Counted from the first letter of the stretch, positions 53,344 to 62,180 are shown. The stretch: 64,000 nucleotides of DNA from Clostridium formicaceticum (GCF_001854185.1 NZ_CP017603.1:372001-436000), one strand, 5' to 3'. Made by a program: numbers and translations. The notes: generated from the sequence alone by a model not told the origin.

Positions 53344-54024
53344 TTATTTGTTGGTAGGTATAAACTGTCGAATCCATGAACCAAATCCTTGAGGATTACG
53401 GGTTTGAATCAAAACAGTTCCAGGGCCCCTGAATCGACATACAAGACCTTCTCCCGATGTCCAGCTTGAAATCCATCCCTTCGAAGCTTTCTCAATGGTA
53501 TACTTCATATAATCAGGCCATGCTACTAGATGACTATTATCAACAATTACCTCCTGTCCAGCTTCAAGGTTGATAGGATGGATGGCACCATAGGAATTAA
53601 CAAAGACAGTCCCCCGTCCCCCTACACTAAGAATAAAAAAACCTTCCCCTGAAAATAATCCTCTTGCTAGATTTTGCATCTGTGTTGAAACTTCAATGCC
53701 CTCTGTAGCAGCTAAAAATCCATCTTTTTGAACACATAAGTTATAGGAGCCATCTAGCTCTATGTCAGTAATCCCTCCTGGAATAGAAGGGGCTAGTAAA
53801 ACTTCTCCCGCTCCTCGGTTAGCCCTAAGGGTTTGAAAGAAAAACTTTTCTCCCGCCAACATTCTTCCTAATCCCTTAAAAAGTCCCCCCTCCATCTTTC
53901 CGTCCACATCAACCGTATCAGACATGGATACCATAGCATCAGACTCCGCCTTCACCATTTCTCCTTTTTGAAGCTTTACCTCAATAATCGGAAAAGCATC
54001 TTGATAAAGTATTTTATATTGCAT
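53344..54024 (-). CDS. AIM24 / TIGR00266 family protein
   Basis: A 226-residue beta-rich protein of the AIM24 family: KLQKGEMVKAESDAMVSMSDTVDVDG, then GLGRMLAGEKFFFQTLRA and a repeated GEGFFILSVGGRG pattern, ending in a Gly/Pro-rich tail. The family is widespread and uncharacterised in bacteria; mitochondrial AIM24 affects inner-membrane structure. First gene of the Ter-module-like operon, with AAAGGAGG before the ATG and a probable promoter 40 bases further up. Its association with this module is the notable point. Confidence 0.88.
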   Translation of the reverse strand: MQYKILYQDAFPIIEVKLQKGEMVKAESDAMVSMSDTVDVDGKMEGGLFKGLGRMLAGEKFFFQTLRANRGAGEVLLAPSIPGGITDIELDGSYNLCVQKDGFLAATEGIEVSTQMQNLARGLFSGEGFFILSVGGRGTVFVNSYGAIHPINLEAGQEVIVDNSHLVAWPDYMKYTIEKASKGWISSWTSGEGLVCRFRGPGTVLIQTRNPQGFGSWIRQFIPTNK

Positions 54025-54056
54025 GAATTCTTCCTCCTTTAGTTTATCTATACACT

Positions 54057-54084
54057 ATTTTATCATAGGAAACCTTGTTAACAA
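54057..54084 (-). promoter_or_regulatory. Probable promoter of the AIM24-HAD operon
   Basis: TTGTTA, 16-base spacer, TAAAAT on the minus strand, 33 bases ahead of the AIM24 ATG. Confidence 0.5.
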
Positions 54085-54107
54085 ATACAAGCCTAGGTTT
54101 TTTTATA

Positions 54108-54137
54108 TGGAAAAAGACCCCTCTGGGTCTTTTTCAA
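54108..54137. terminator. Bidirectional terminator between the liv cluster and the AIM24 operon
   Basis: AAAAAGACCC-CTCT-GGGTCTTTTT, a 10-bp stem with four-base loop. Confidence 0.85.
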
Positions 54138-54154
54138 AGATTTATTCTATTCAC

Positions 54155-54637
54155 TTATTTTTTCTTCCTAATGACTAACTCGCAACAGGCATCCCCTTCA
54201 CTCAATAGCTGATTGAAATCCAGTTCTAAGTTTTCAAAGGCTTCCACCATACCATAATCCCCATATCTTGCAAGCTTACATAGATGCGCTACTTCTTCAT
54301 CAGAACAGCCAAGCTTTTTCCAAGCTTCTACTAAGGCACAATAGCTAAATTGTAATACACTCTCTTCTTCCTCTAATTTAACAGGGTTCATTGCAAAAGC
54401 TTCTCTTGCATGACCTGTTAATAAAGCTTTAGCAAAATCTTTTGCTGTATCCGCCTTTCCGATGGCTACCCCCTTCATATGACCAAACTCTCTAATGGCT
54501 TTTTCTGCAATCTTATCGACATCAGCATTTTCTTCTTTTGCATATTTTAGTAATAAATAAAACCACTTTGCTCGATCTTCTATGGCAGCTCTAAAAGCAT
54601 CGGTTAATTCTGCTTGCGTATATTTACCTTCACACAT
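54155..54637 (-). CDS. L-2-amino-thiazoline-4-carboxylate hydrolase family protein
   Basis: A 160-residue protein of the ATC-hydrolase family. Characteristic are FSYCALVEAWKKLG, LCKLARYGDYGMVEAFENLE and the C-terminal GDACCELVI block, with conserved Cys and Asp residues. The founding Pseudomonas enzyme opens the thiazoline ring of ATC on the way to L-cysteine; related proteins may act on other heterocycles. It is the last gene of the liv transporter operon (31 bases after livF), which hints that the transporter imports its substrate or product. Confidence 0.8.
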   Translation of the reverse strand: MCEGKYTQAELTDAFRAAIEDRAKWFYLLLKYAKEENADVDKIAEKAIREFGHMKGVAIGKADTAKDFAKALLTGHAREAFAMNPVKLEEEESVLQFSYCALVEAWKKLGCSDEEVAHLCKLARYGDYGMVEAFENLELDFNQLLSEGDACCELVIRKKK

Positions 54638-54668
54638 ATCATAACACTCCTTTAAAATTTTTATTTAT

Positions 54669-55373
54669 TTACTCACCTAGGTAAGCTTTTCTTACTTCAT
54701 CACTTACCAGCAGTTGATCTGCACTATCCTGTAAAACAATTTTACCAGTTTCAATAACATAACCTCTATCAGCTACCATCAAAGCCATTCTTGCATTTTG
54801 CTCTATTAATAAAATTGTTGTTCCCTGAAGATTGATTTCCTTTACCAATTCAAAAATCATTTCTACCAGCATAGGGGCTAAGCCTAGAGAGGGCTCATCT
54901 AAAAGCAATAGCTTAGGCTTACTCATTAAAGCCCTGCCTATGGCCACCATTTGTTGTTCCCCTCCACTAAGGGTTCCTGCCTCTTGATTCTTTCTTTCAT
55001 ATAGCCTAGGAAATAATTGATATACCCTTTCAAAGGATTCCCTTATTTCTTTGCTGTCCTTCCGAATAAAAGCTCCTATCTCCAGGTTTTCTACCACCGT
55101 CATTTTAGGAAAAACCTGCCTCCCCTCCGGCGAAAGACTAATCCCCAGCTTTACAATATCAGAGGCCTCCATTTTCGTAATTTCTTTATCCTCCAATAGG
55201 ATAGTACCCGTCTTGGGTTTAATTAATCCCGTTATGGTTTTTAATAAAGTAGTTTTACCGGCACCATTGCTACCAATCAAGGCAACAACTTCACCCTGTT
55301 TTATTTCTAAGTCTATCCCCCTCAGGGCCTGTATATTTCCATAAAAGGTGGAGAGATCCGAAATCTTCAGCAT
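54669..55373 (-). CDS. livF: Branched-chain amino acid-type ABC transporter ATPase LivF
   Basis: A 234-residue ABC ATPase with Walker A GSNGAGKTT, signature LSGGEQQM and Walker B LLLLDEPSLGLAP, the last being specific for LivF. It pairs with LivG. It lies 3 bases downstream of livG. Family transporters carry Leu/Ile/Val but also amides, urea and aromatic acids, so specificity is open. Confidence 0.94.
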   Translation of the reverse strand: MLKISDLSTFYGNIQALRGIDLEIKQGEVVALIGSNGAGKTTLLKTITGLIKPKTGTILLEDKEITKMEASDIVKLGISLSPEGRQVFPKMTVVENLEIGAFIRKDSKEIRESFERVYQLFPRLYERKNQEAGTLSGGEQQMVAIGRALMSKPKLLLLDEPSLGLAPMLVEMIFELVKEINLQGTTILLIEQNARMALMVADRGYVIETGKIVLQDSADQLLVSDEVRKAYLGE

Positions 55374-55376
55374 GAT

Positions 55377-56138
55377 TTAAGCCCCCTTCCCAAGATAGGC
55401 TTCGATAACCGCTTGATTGCTTTTTATAACAGAGGGCTCTCCCTCAGCAATCTTCGTACCATGATCTAAGACATAGATTCTATCAGAAATCTTCATGACT
55501 AATTTCATATCGTGTTCTATCAATAAAACAGTAATACCTAAATCCTTTAATCCACTGATGTATTTCATCAAATCCTCTGTTTCCTGAGGGTTCATGCCTG
55601 CAGCGGGCTCATCCAGTAACAGTAGCTTGGGTCGTGAAGCTAAGGCTCTGATAATTTCCAATTTCCGCTGCTGTCCATAGGAAAGATTTTTAGCATAATC
55701 GCTTGATTTTTTAAGCAGACCTACTGTCGCTAGTAACTCCTTTGCTTTCATCGTGTTTTCTTGTTCTTCCTGATAAAACTTTTTGGTCCTCAATAAGGCG
55801 TGTAACAAATTGTTGCTACTGCAGCTATGCATACCTAAAAGAACATTTTCCAAGACCGTCATATGAGAAAACAATCTAATATTTTGAAAGGTTCTTGCAA
55901 TACCTTGTTCAATAATTTTTTGAGGTGGGATACCATCAATCCTTTTGTTCTGGAATTGAATTGTGCCGCTGGTGGGTTTATAAATCCCCGTTAACATGTT
56001 AAAAAAAGTTGTTTTCCCTGCACCATTCGGCCCTATTAAACTAACAATTTCTCCCTGATGAATGTTTAAATTTACATCATTTACTGCCTTTAGACCACCA
56101 AACATCATGGTGAGATTGTCAACTTCTAGCAGTTTCAT
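55377..56138 (-). CDS. livG: Branched-chain amino acid-type ABC transporter ATPase LivG
   Basis: A 253-residue ABC ATPase: Walker A GPNGAGKTT, GIARTFQNIRLF, signature LSYGQQRK and Walker B LLLLDEPAAGMNPQE, with the C-terminal LivG-type end (EGEPSVIKSNQAVIEAYLG). The ATG at 56138 has AGGAGG 10 bases upstream; the GTG at 56156 contains that site. Overlaps livM by 20 bases. Confidence 0.94.
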   Translation of the reverse strand: MKLLEVDNLTMMFGGLKAVNDVNLNIHQGEIVSLIGPNGAGKTTFFNMLTGIYKPTSGTIQFQNKRIDGIPPQKIIEQGIARTFQNIRLFSHMTVLENVLLGMHSCSSNNLLHALLRTKKFYQEEQENTMKAKELLATVGLLKKSSDYAKNLSYGQQRKLEIIRALASRPKLLLLDEPAAGMNPQETEDLMKYISGLKDLGITVLLIEHDMKLVMKISDRIYVLDHGTKIAEGEPSVIKSNQAVIEAYLGKGA

Positions 56139-57120
56139 GGTGATCTTCCTCCTCACGATCCAACTTAAACTGAATACCTCCCAAAATCCCCTGAGGCCTT
56201 GTCAGCATCATAATAATCAGTACTGCCCCATACATTACCATTCTATAATCCTCTAAAAACCGCAGCATTTCAGGTGCAATAACTAAAATAATAGTACCTA
56301 CCATTGCTCCCCACATATTTCCCATACCGCCTAAAACCACCATACTTAAAATTTGTATAGATTCATTAAAGGTAAAACTCTGGGGGTCAATGTAGGTAAT
56401 GTAATGGGCATAAAAGCTGCCTGCTAAGCCTGCAAAAAACGCAGCAATGGTGAAGGATAGAATTTTATACTTCAGTGTGTCTACCCCCATAGCCTGAGCA
56501 GCTAATTCATCTTCTCTGATGGCACTAAAAGCTCTTCCTAGCCTTGAGTGCATAATTCTATAGATGCTTAGATAGGTAATCACTACCAAAGCTAAGATCA
56601 AATAATAATAATCCTTGCTACTGCTAATTTGATAGCCAAAGATAAGCGGTCTAGCAATACCAGGAATACCCATCGGTCCCCTTGTAAGCTGAATCCAGTT
56701 TAAAGCAATGATTCTTACAATTTCTGAAAATCCAAGGGTAACAATTGCAAAATAAGCCCCCTGAAGTTTAAGTGTAGGTATACCTAATAAAAGTGCCACA
56801 AAAGCAGAAAGAATGGCTGCAATAGGGGCTGTAATCATAAAACTCATACCAAAACGCATACTTAGAATAGCAGAGGTATAAGCCCCTATCCCATAAAAAG
56901 CTGCATGCCCCAAGGACAGTTGTCCTGTATAACCAGTGATGAGATTTAAACTCATAGCCAACACCATATAAATCCCCACCATAATAATCATCCGCATTTG
57001 AAAGTTATTTATAGAAAACAAAGGTAATAACAGTAAAACAAGTACTAAACTGCCTAGCAATGCAGCTTTTGCCTTAGGTATTTTTTTCTTTTTATCCAGT
57101 TTTTTTATTATGGTTTCCAT
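56119..57120 (-). CDS. livM: Branched-chain amino acid-type ABC permease LivM
   Basis: A 333-residue permease with about ten hydrophobic segments and the LivM loop motifs NLITGYTGQLSLGHAAFYGIGAY and RAFSAIREDELAAQAMGV. It forms the channel with LivH. Start chosen at the ATG 57120 behind TAGGTG; a GTG at 57129 directly after the livH stop is the alternative. Confidence 0.93.
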   Translation of the reverse strand: METIIKKLDKKKKIPKAKAALLGSLVLVLLLLPLFSINNFQMRMIIMVGIYMVLAMSLNLITGYTGQLSLGHAAFYGIGAYTSAILSMRFGMSFMITAPIAAILSAFVALLLGIPTLKLQGAYFAIVTLGFSEIVRIIALNWIQLTRGPMGIPGIARPLIFGYQISSSKDYYYLILALVVITYLSIYRIMHSRLGRAFSAIREDELAAQAMGVDTLKYKILSFTIAAFFAGLAGSFYAHYITYIDPQSFTFNESIQILSMVVLGGMGNMWGAMVGTIILVIAPEMLRFLEDYRMVMYGAVLIIMMLTRPQGILGGIQFKLDREEEDHHETARS

Positions 57121-57129
57121 AAACTTCAC

Positions 57130-58008
57130 CTACACTTTCTTTTGAACTTCTTTTCCTAAGAGGCCGGTAGGTTTAATAAGCAATACAGTGATTAAGATGG
57201 CAAAAGCAATAGCATCTCTATAGCCAGAGTGTATATATCCTGCTGCCAGCGTTTCTGTAACACCAATCAATAGTCCTCCTAATATAGCACCTGGGAGTAT
57301 GCCAATCCCTCCAAGAACTGCCGCAGCGAAAGCTTTTAATCCCGCCATGAATCCCATCATAGGATCCACCGACTGATAGTACATACCCACCATAACACCT
57401 GCTACTGTCGCTAACCCAGCACCTAAGAAAAAAGTAAAGGAAACGATATGATCTACATTGATCCCCATTAACCTTGCCGCCTCCATATTTTGTGCCGTTG
57501 CCCGCATAGCTTTTCCTATTTTCGTTTTTTTCACCAGCAATGTCAATCCCATCATCAAAATCACTGAAGTTAGCAAAATAATAATCTGTAAATAAGATAT
57601 TCTAAAGCTTTCAAACTGAATAAAGCCTAAATTAAATGCCAGCGGAAAATTTTTTGTTTCAGAACCCCACACCACCATCACGAGGTTTTGCAAAAATATT
57701 GATATACCTATTGTGCTGATTAAAGCAGTCACCTTTGGTGCATTTTTTTTCCTTAATGGTAGTAGGGCCACTTTATCAATCAAAATCCCAAATATACCTG
57801 TCAACAATACACTTATAACAAAGGCTGGTAAAAATCCTATTCCAAGCGCAGTCATTAACATTAGACAAATAAAGGCCCCAAACATATATACTGCACCATG
57901 AGAAAAATTAACCAACTCTAAAATACCAAATACCATTGTATAGCCTATAGCTGTCAGGGCATAGGTACTGCCTAGGGTTATTCCATTGATAATTTGCTGA
58001 AAAAACAT
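57130..58008 (-). CDS. livH: Branched-chain amino acid-type ABC permease LivH
   Basis: A 292-residue permease with about eight membrane segments and LivH signatures NGITLGSTYALTAIGYTMVFG, NFSHGAVYMFGAF and RATAQNMEAARLMGI. The ATG at 58008 is favoured because GGGAG lies 8 bases upstream; two in-frame starts slightly upstream exist. A long hairpin at 58047-58105 separates it from the binding-protein gene. Confidence 0.93.
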   Translation of the reverse strand: MFFQQIINGITLGSTYALTAIGYTMVFGILELVNFSHGAVYMFGAFICLMLMTALGIGFLPAFVISVLLTGIFGILIDKVALLPLRKKNAPKVTALISTIGISIFLQNLVMVVWGSETKNFPLAFNLGFIQFESFRISYLQIIILLTSVILMMGLTLLVKKTKIGKAMRATAQNMEAARLMGINVDHIVSFTFFLGAGLATVAGVMVGMYYQSVDPMMGFMAGLKAFAAAVLGGIGILPGAILGGLLIGVTETLAAGYIHSGYRDAIAFAILITVLLIKPTGLLGKEVQKKV

Positions 58009-58046
58009 CTTCATCTCTCCCAATTAGCGTCCTATAGTAAGTTTAT

Positions 58047-58105
58047 TTATATAAGCCTTGCGGTACTTTGAAAACATGTAATCAAATCCTGCAAGGCTTA
58101 TATAA
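58047..58105 (-). other. Intercistronic hairpin between livJ/K and livH
   Basis: TTATATAAGCCTTGC and its perfect complement form a 15-bp stem around a 29-base loop, with a further AAGTTTA/TAAACTT pairing outside. There is no T tract, so it more likely stabilises or processes the binding-protein mRNA than ends it. Confidence 0.6.
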
Positions 58106-58136
58106 GCATCATTCATTTATAAAGTAAACTTTATTA

Positions 58137-59273
58137 TTATTTTACAAGCACAAACTCTCCATCTTGAATCTGAAGAACACTCATCGTCTTAACAACATCT
58201 CTATTTTCATTGAAGGTAATATTTCCTGTAACACCTTCATAATCTGCTGTTTTTGCTAACTCATCCCTTATCGCTGCACGATCAGTACCAGCCTTTTCGA
58301 TGGCCTTGGCTAATACGCCTAATGTATCATAAGCAACGGCAGCGAATTGGTCTGGCTCTTGATTGTAAGCTGTTCTAAAACTTTCTATAAATGTGCTGAT
58401 TGCAGCATTTTCATCATCTGGGAAAAAGTTTGTTGTTAAATAAAGACCATTTACACTATCTCCTGCTAATTTAATCAATTCTTCATTATATAACGAACTT
58501 AAACCAGCTAATGGAATATCATAACCTAATTGCTTCATCTGTTGTGCAATCATTCCAGTTTCTGTATAGAAGGCTGCTAAAAATATTACATCAGGATTTA
58601 CATTGTTAATCTTTGTTAAGGTCGATGTGAAATCTTGAGTTTGACCTCCAATAAAGGTCTCTTCCGCCACAATTTCTGCACCTAAATTTTTTGCTTCTTC
58701 GACAAAATGATCTCTAGCAGTGATACCCCAGTCGTTATTGATATAAATAACAGCGATTTTCTTTTTGTCTAATTGGTTTACCACCATATCAGCAGCGATA
58801 GGTGCTTCAATCGCTTGGGTATTAATGTTTCTAAACATGTAGTTACCTTCACCTGTAAAATCAGGATGAGATGTGGTTGGTGAAAACTGTACTAAACCAC
58901 CTGCCTCATAAACAGAAGCTGCAGCTAAGGAAGCTGTACTTGAAAAATGTCCTATTACTGCTGTAACTTTTTCATCATCTACTAATCTTTGTGCTACATT
59001 GGTTGCTTCTCGAGCATCATTTCTGTCATCTAAAAAAGTTAATTTAACTTGTTTACCATCAATGCCACCTGCTTCATTGATTTCTTTTGCCTTTAGCTCT
59101 GTTCCCATTCTAAAAGCACTGCCGTATTGAGCATAGTCACCTGATAATGGTGCTGCTACAGCTATGGTGATTTCTTCAAGCTCTCCACTGGCTTTTTCTG
59201 TAGTGCTGGTACATCCAGCAAGTAGTAAAAATATCATAGATAAAGTCAAAATAAGTACAATTGCTTTTTTCAT
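58137..59273 (-). CDS. Branched-chain amino acid-type ABC transporter binding lipoprotein
   Basis: A 378-residue lipoprotein: signal peptide with lipobox LLAGC (Cys about 20), then the periplasmic-binding fold of the LivJ/K type (ITIAVAAPLSGDYAQYGSAF, LTFLDDRNDAREATNVAQRLV, VIGHFSSTASLAAASVYE, FSPTTSHPDFT). It captures the substrate for LivHMGF. Ligand unknown; the associated ATC-hydrolase-like gene leaves room for something other than Leu/Ile/Val. GGGGGAG precedes a double ATG; the second (59273) has better spacing. Confidence 0.93.
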   Translation of the reverse strand: MKKAIVLILTLSMIFLLLAGCTSTTEKASGELEEITIAVAAPLSGDYAQYGSAFRMGTELKAKEINEAGGIDGKQVKLTFLDDRNDAREATNVAQRLVDDEKVTAVIGHFSSTASLAAASVYEAGGLVQFSPTTSHPDFTGEGNYMFRNINTQAIEAPIAADMVVNQLDKKKIAVIYINNDWGITARDHFVEEAKNLGAEIVAEETFIGGQTQDFTSTLTKINNVNPDVIFLAAFYTETGMIAQQMKQLGYDIPLAGLSSLYNEELIKLAGDSVNGLYLTTNFFPDDENAAISTFIESFRTAYNQEPDQFAAVAYDTLGVLAKAIEKAGTDRAAIRDELAKTADYEGVTGNITFNENRDVVKTMSVLQIQDGEFVLVK

Positions 59274-59338
59274 CATCTTCTCCCCCTTGATTTAATCCAT
59301 ACTAATTTGATAAGAATAGTGTACTTTACTTGACCACT

Positions 59339-59368
59339 ATTTTATCATAGTTTTTTTTGTAAAGTCAA
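59339..59368 (-). promoter_or_regulatory. Promoter of the liv operon
   Basis: TTGACT, 18-base spacer, TAAAAT on the minus strand. Just downstream AATAGTG-N13-CACTATT (59316-59342) is an inverted repeat that could be an operator. Confidence 0.6.
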
Positions 59369-59382
59369 TGTATAATTGCAAA

Positions 59383-59420
59383 AAACAAGTAATACTTGAT
59401 AAAATATTACTTGTTTTTTT
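59383..59420. terminator. Terminator of the Lon-like gene
   Basis: AAACAAGTAATA and TATTACTTGTTT form a 12-bp stem with T tracts on both strands. Confidence 0.75.
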
Positions 59421-59472
59421 CTGTCCATTTATAAAATTTTAACAAAATTTTCGATAAAATGCAACGTTTTCG

Positions 59473-61863
59473 TTATTTTTCTTCCTCCTCATTTATTAAG
59501 TTTTTCAACTTACTTGTAATCAGACCATTGATTGTTTCTTTTGGATATTCCCCCTTGTGGTTTTTTTCGCCGGCAGGAATTCCTGTTAGTATCTCAATAC
59601 CTTCTTCTACATGACCTATAGCGTAAATATGAAACTTACTTTCTTTTACTGCTTTGATAACTTCTTCCTTCAACATTAAATTTTTTATATTTTGTTTTGG
59701 AATCATTACACCCTGTTCCCCAGTTAGCCCTTTGCGCTTACAAATATCAAAAAATCCTTCTATTTTTTCATTTACCCCTCCAATGGGCTGGATCTCTCCT
59801 TTTTGATTCACTGATCCTGTAACAGCAATATTCTGCTTGATGGGGACCTGCGCAATGCTGGAGAGTATCGCATACAGCTCTGTACTTGAAGCACTATCTC
59901 CGTCAATCATGGAATAATTTTGCTCAAAACTGACACTGACGGAAAGGGACATGGGTTTTTCCTGTGCATATTTGCAGCCTAGGTAACCGCTCAATATTAA
60001 TACCCCTTTATCATGTAGACTTCCGCTTTTTTTGACTTCTCTTTCTATGTTAATGATGCCTGCCTTCCCTTGATAAGTAGATACTGTTATCCTGCTAGGT
60101 TTACCAAAGGAATGTTCTCCCGTCCCCATAACAGCAAGACCATTGATTTGTCCTATTTTTTCTCCCACTACATCAATCAATAGGGTACCCTCTTCAAACA
60201 TCTCATTTAATTTTTCTTCATATTTGCTATTACGGTGGATTTTTTTCTGTATCGCTTTCTCCACATGCTGTTTGGTTACTTGATCTACACCCTCTAGCTG
60301 AGCCCATGTATCTGCCTCATATAAAACCTCAACAATTTGATTAAATCTAGAACTTAATTTATTTTGATGATCCGCTAGTCTTGAGCTATACTCTATGATC
60401 CTAGCAACAGCTGTTTTATCAAAGTCTTTTAATCCTACTTCCCTACAATGCGCTGCTATGAATTTTGCCATTTTCATTACATTTTCTTGATTTTTTTCCA
60501 TTTCCACATCAAAATCCGCCATAATCTTAAATAATTTTTTAAAATCTTCATCCATACTAAAAAGTAGATGATAGATGGAAGCATCCCCTATAATGATGAC
60601 CTTTACATCAATAGGAATAGGCTGAGGTTTTAGACTAGAGGTTACCACATAACCCATTTGTTTATTCAGACTTTCAATGTTGATTTCTCCCGTTTTTAAA
60701 GTTCTTTTTAGCGTTTCCCATGCATGGGGCTGAGATAATATTTCTTTTGCCTGTATAATAAGAAAACCTCCATTTGCCCTGTGTAATGAACCCGGTTTAA
60801 TTTCCATAAAATCTGTTTTTAAAATCCCCATCTCATTTTTATATTCAATCGTACCCAGCAAGTTTGAGAAGGTTGGATTGGTTTCATTGATAATAGGAGC
60901 ATGTCTTAAGGCTGCATTGTTAATCAATAAATTCACCTTATAGCGATTAAAGAAGTTTTCATTAAATTGTAGAGGCATCATCAAAAGCTCTTCTGGTTCT
61001 TTTTGTTCCTTTTCTTTTTTAAAGGCTTCAATATTTTCAAGGATATCTTCTTCCACCTCATTCATAAATTCTCGAAGTTCTCTTCTATGTCCGTAGCGTT
61101 GTGTTAGCTTATTGATATGATAATTGATAATATCATAGGCAATTTTTTTATCAAGTCTTTTCACTGCATCACGCAGTTGTTCCTCTAGACCTCTCAACTT
61201 GTTAAGGATTTCTAAAGTTTCTAAGCTCAGCTGATTGGAACGGTGCCTAATTTCTTCCATTTCCTCTACGCTAAGGTTATTGTATTCCTCTTGGGTCATG
61301 GGCCTATCGTCCTTTAAAGGCACGGTAATCAACCCTTGTTCTGATTCCTTAAATAAAAAACCAGAGTTTTGTGCTGTATTATTTAGTTCACCTACAATTT
61401 CTTGATTTTTCTGCTGAAATGTCCGAAGAATTTCATTCTTTTTCGTTTCATATTCCCTTCCATTAAAAGCTATAGGTATTTCTTTTTTTAAGATCTCTAT
61501 CATACCTTCTATATCTTTTTTGAATTGTAACCCTAGTCCTGTTTCCATGCTTAAAGCCTTAGGTATATCAGGATTCTTAAAATTAAATACATATATCCAA
61601 TCGTTAGGAATCTCCATATCTTTAGCAAACTTTTCTGTAATGGAATGGGCATAACTATTTCTTCCCGTACCACTTAAGCCAGCAATAAAGACATTATAGC
61701 CCTTTTTTTTAATTTTTAAAGCAAATTCCAAGGCTTCTACCGCACGATCTTGTCCAATTATTCCTTTTAATGCTTCTAATTCTGCTGTAGTTTCAAAACC
61801 CAAGTCCTCAATACGGCATGGACTTGTTAATGCTTCTGGTTTTAAACGAAATTGATCCATCAT
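59473..61863 (-). CDS. Lon-like AAA+ protease (LonB/AAA_32 type)
   Basis: A 796-residue protein. N-terminal ATPase with Walker A-like GLSGTGRNS (residues about 60-68; the usual Lys is Arg), a long coiled-coil insertion (about 185-300), a second half of the AAA core (ANGGFLIIQAKEIL Walker B-like) and a C-terminal Lon protease domain with catalytic Ser in DGDSASST and Lys in GVNEKIEGF. This is the architecture of the Lon-type proteases with AAA_32, found in many Clostridia. Substrates unknown. GGGGGAGG before the ATG. Confidence 0.9.
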   Translation of the reverse strand: MMDQFRLKPEALTSPCRIEDLGFETTAELEALKGIIGQDRAVEALEFALKIKKKGYNVFIAGLSGTGRNSYAHSITEKFAKDMEIPNDWIYVFNFKNPDIPKALSMETGLGLQFKKDIEGMIEILKKEIPIAFNGREYETKKNEILRTFQQKNQEIVGELNNTAQNSGFLFKESEQGLITVPLKDDRPMTQEEYNNLSVEEMEEIRHRSNQLSLETLEILNKLRGLEEQLRDAVKRLDKKIAYDIINYHINKLTQRYGHRRELREFMNEVEEDILENIEAFKKEKEQKEPEELLMMPLQFNENFFNRYKVNLLINNAALRHAPIINETNPTFSNLLGTIEYKNEMGILKTDFMEIKPGSLHRANGGFLIIQAKEILSQPHAWETLKRTLKTGEINIESLNKQMGYVVTSSLKPQPIPIDVKVIIIGDASIYHLLFSMDEDFKKLFKIMADFDVEMEKNQENVMKMAKFIAAHCREVGLKDFDKTAVARIIEYSSRLADHQNKLSSRFNQIVEVLYEADTWAQLEGVDQVTKQHVEKAIQKKIHRNSKYEEKLNEMFEEGTLLIDVVGEKIGQINGLAVMGTGEHSFGKPSRITVSTYQGKAGIINIEREVKKSGSLHDKGVLILSGYLGCKYAQEKPMSLSVSVSFEQNYSMIDGDSASSTELYAILSSIAQVPIKQNIAVTGSVNQKGEIQPIGGVNEKIEGFFDICKRKGLTGEQGVMIPKQNIKNLMLKEEVIKAVKESKFHIYAIGHVEEGIEILTGIPAGEKNHKGEYPKETINGLITSKLKNLINEEEEK

Positions 61864-62024
61864 GAAATTCCTCCCCCATATAGTTTATTTACTTGAGTTA
61901 TTTAGTTTATATATACCTATTTCAACAATTCTTAAAAGCAAAGTTGTGACATTTTTAAAATAAGTTTACTTTATCTTTTTTAATTTTCTATTAGCATTGA
62001 AATTTATAATTTCCCATCTATTAG

Positions 62025-62063
62025 AAAAAGATGCTAGAAGATCAAATCTTCTAGCATCTTTTA
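62025..62063. terminator. Strong bidirectional hairpin terminator
   Basis: AAAAGATGCTAGAAGAT and ATCTTCTAGCATCTTTT form a 17-bp perfect stem with a three-base loop. Confidence 0.8.
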
Positions 62064-62078
62064 TAAAAATACTTCATA

Positions 62079-62180
62079 GCTAGTGAACTCGTCCAGCTAA
62101 AGCTGAACATCGGGGAATCAGATGGCGACTCTACTCCACCTAATTCAAAGCCCACTTATAGAAGTGGGGGTCTTAACCCA
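62079..62180 (+). mobile_element. Probable IS200/IS605-family right-end relic (possible omega-RNA scaffold)
   Basis: Read on the plus strand: GTGAACTCGTCCAGCTAAAG, CATCGGGGAATCAGATGGCG, CGACTCTACTCCACC and then a hairpin CCCACTT-ATA-GAAGTGGG followed by GGTCTTAACC. A row of small imperfect hairpins ending in a subterminal palindrome is typical of IS200/IS605 right ends, which encode the guide RNA of TnpB. No transposase or tnpB gene is present, so it is a relic or a non-autonomous copy. Confidence 0.45.

Noticed and set aside
54066-54090. TTGTTAACAA ahead of the AIM24 gene as a Rex site
   Set aside because: The four-base spacer between half-sites required by the Rex consensus is missing; it is better explained as part of the -35 region.
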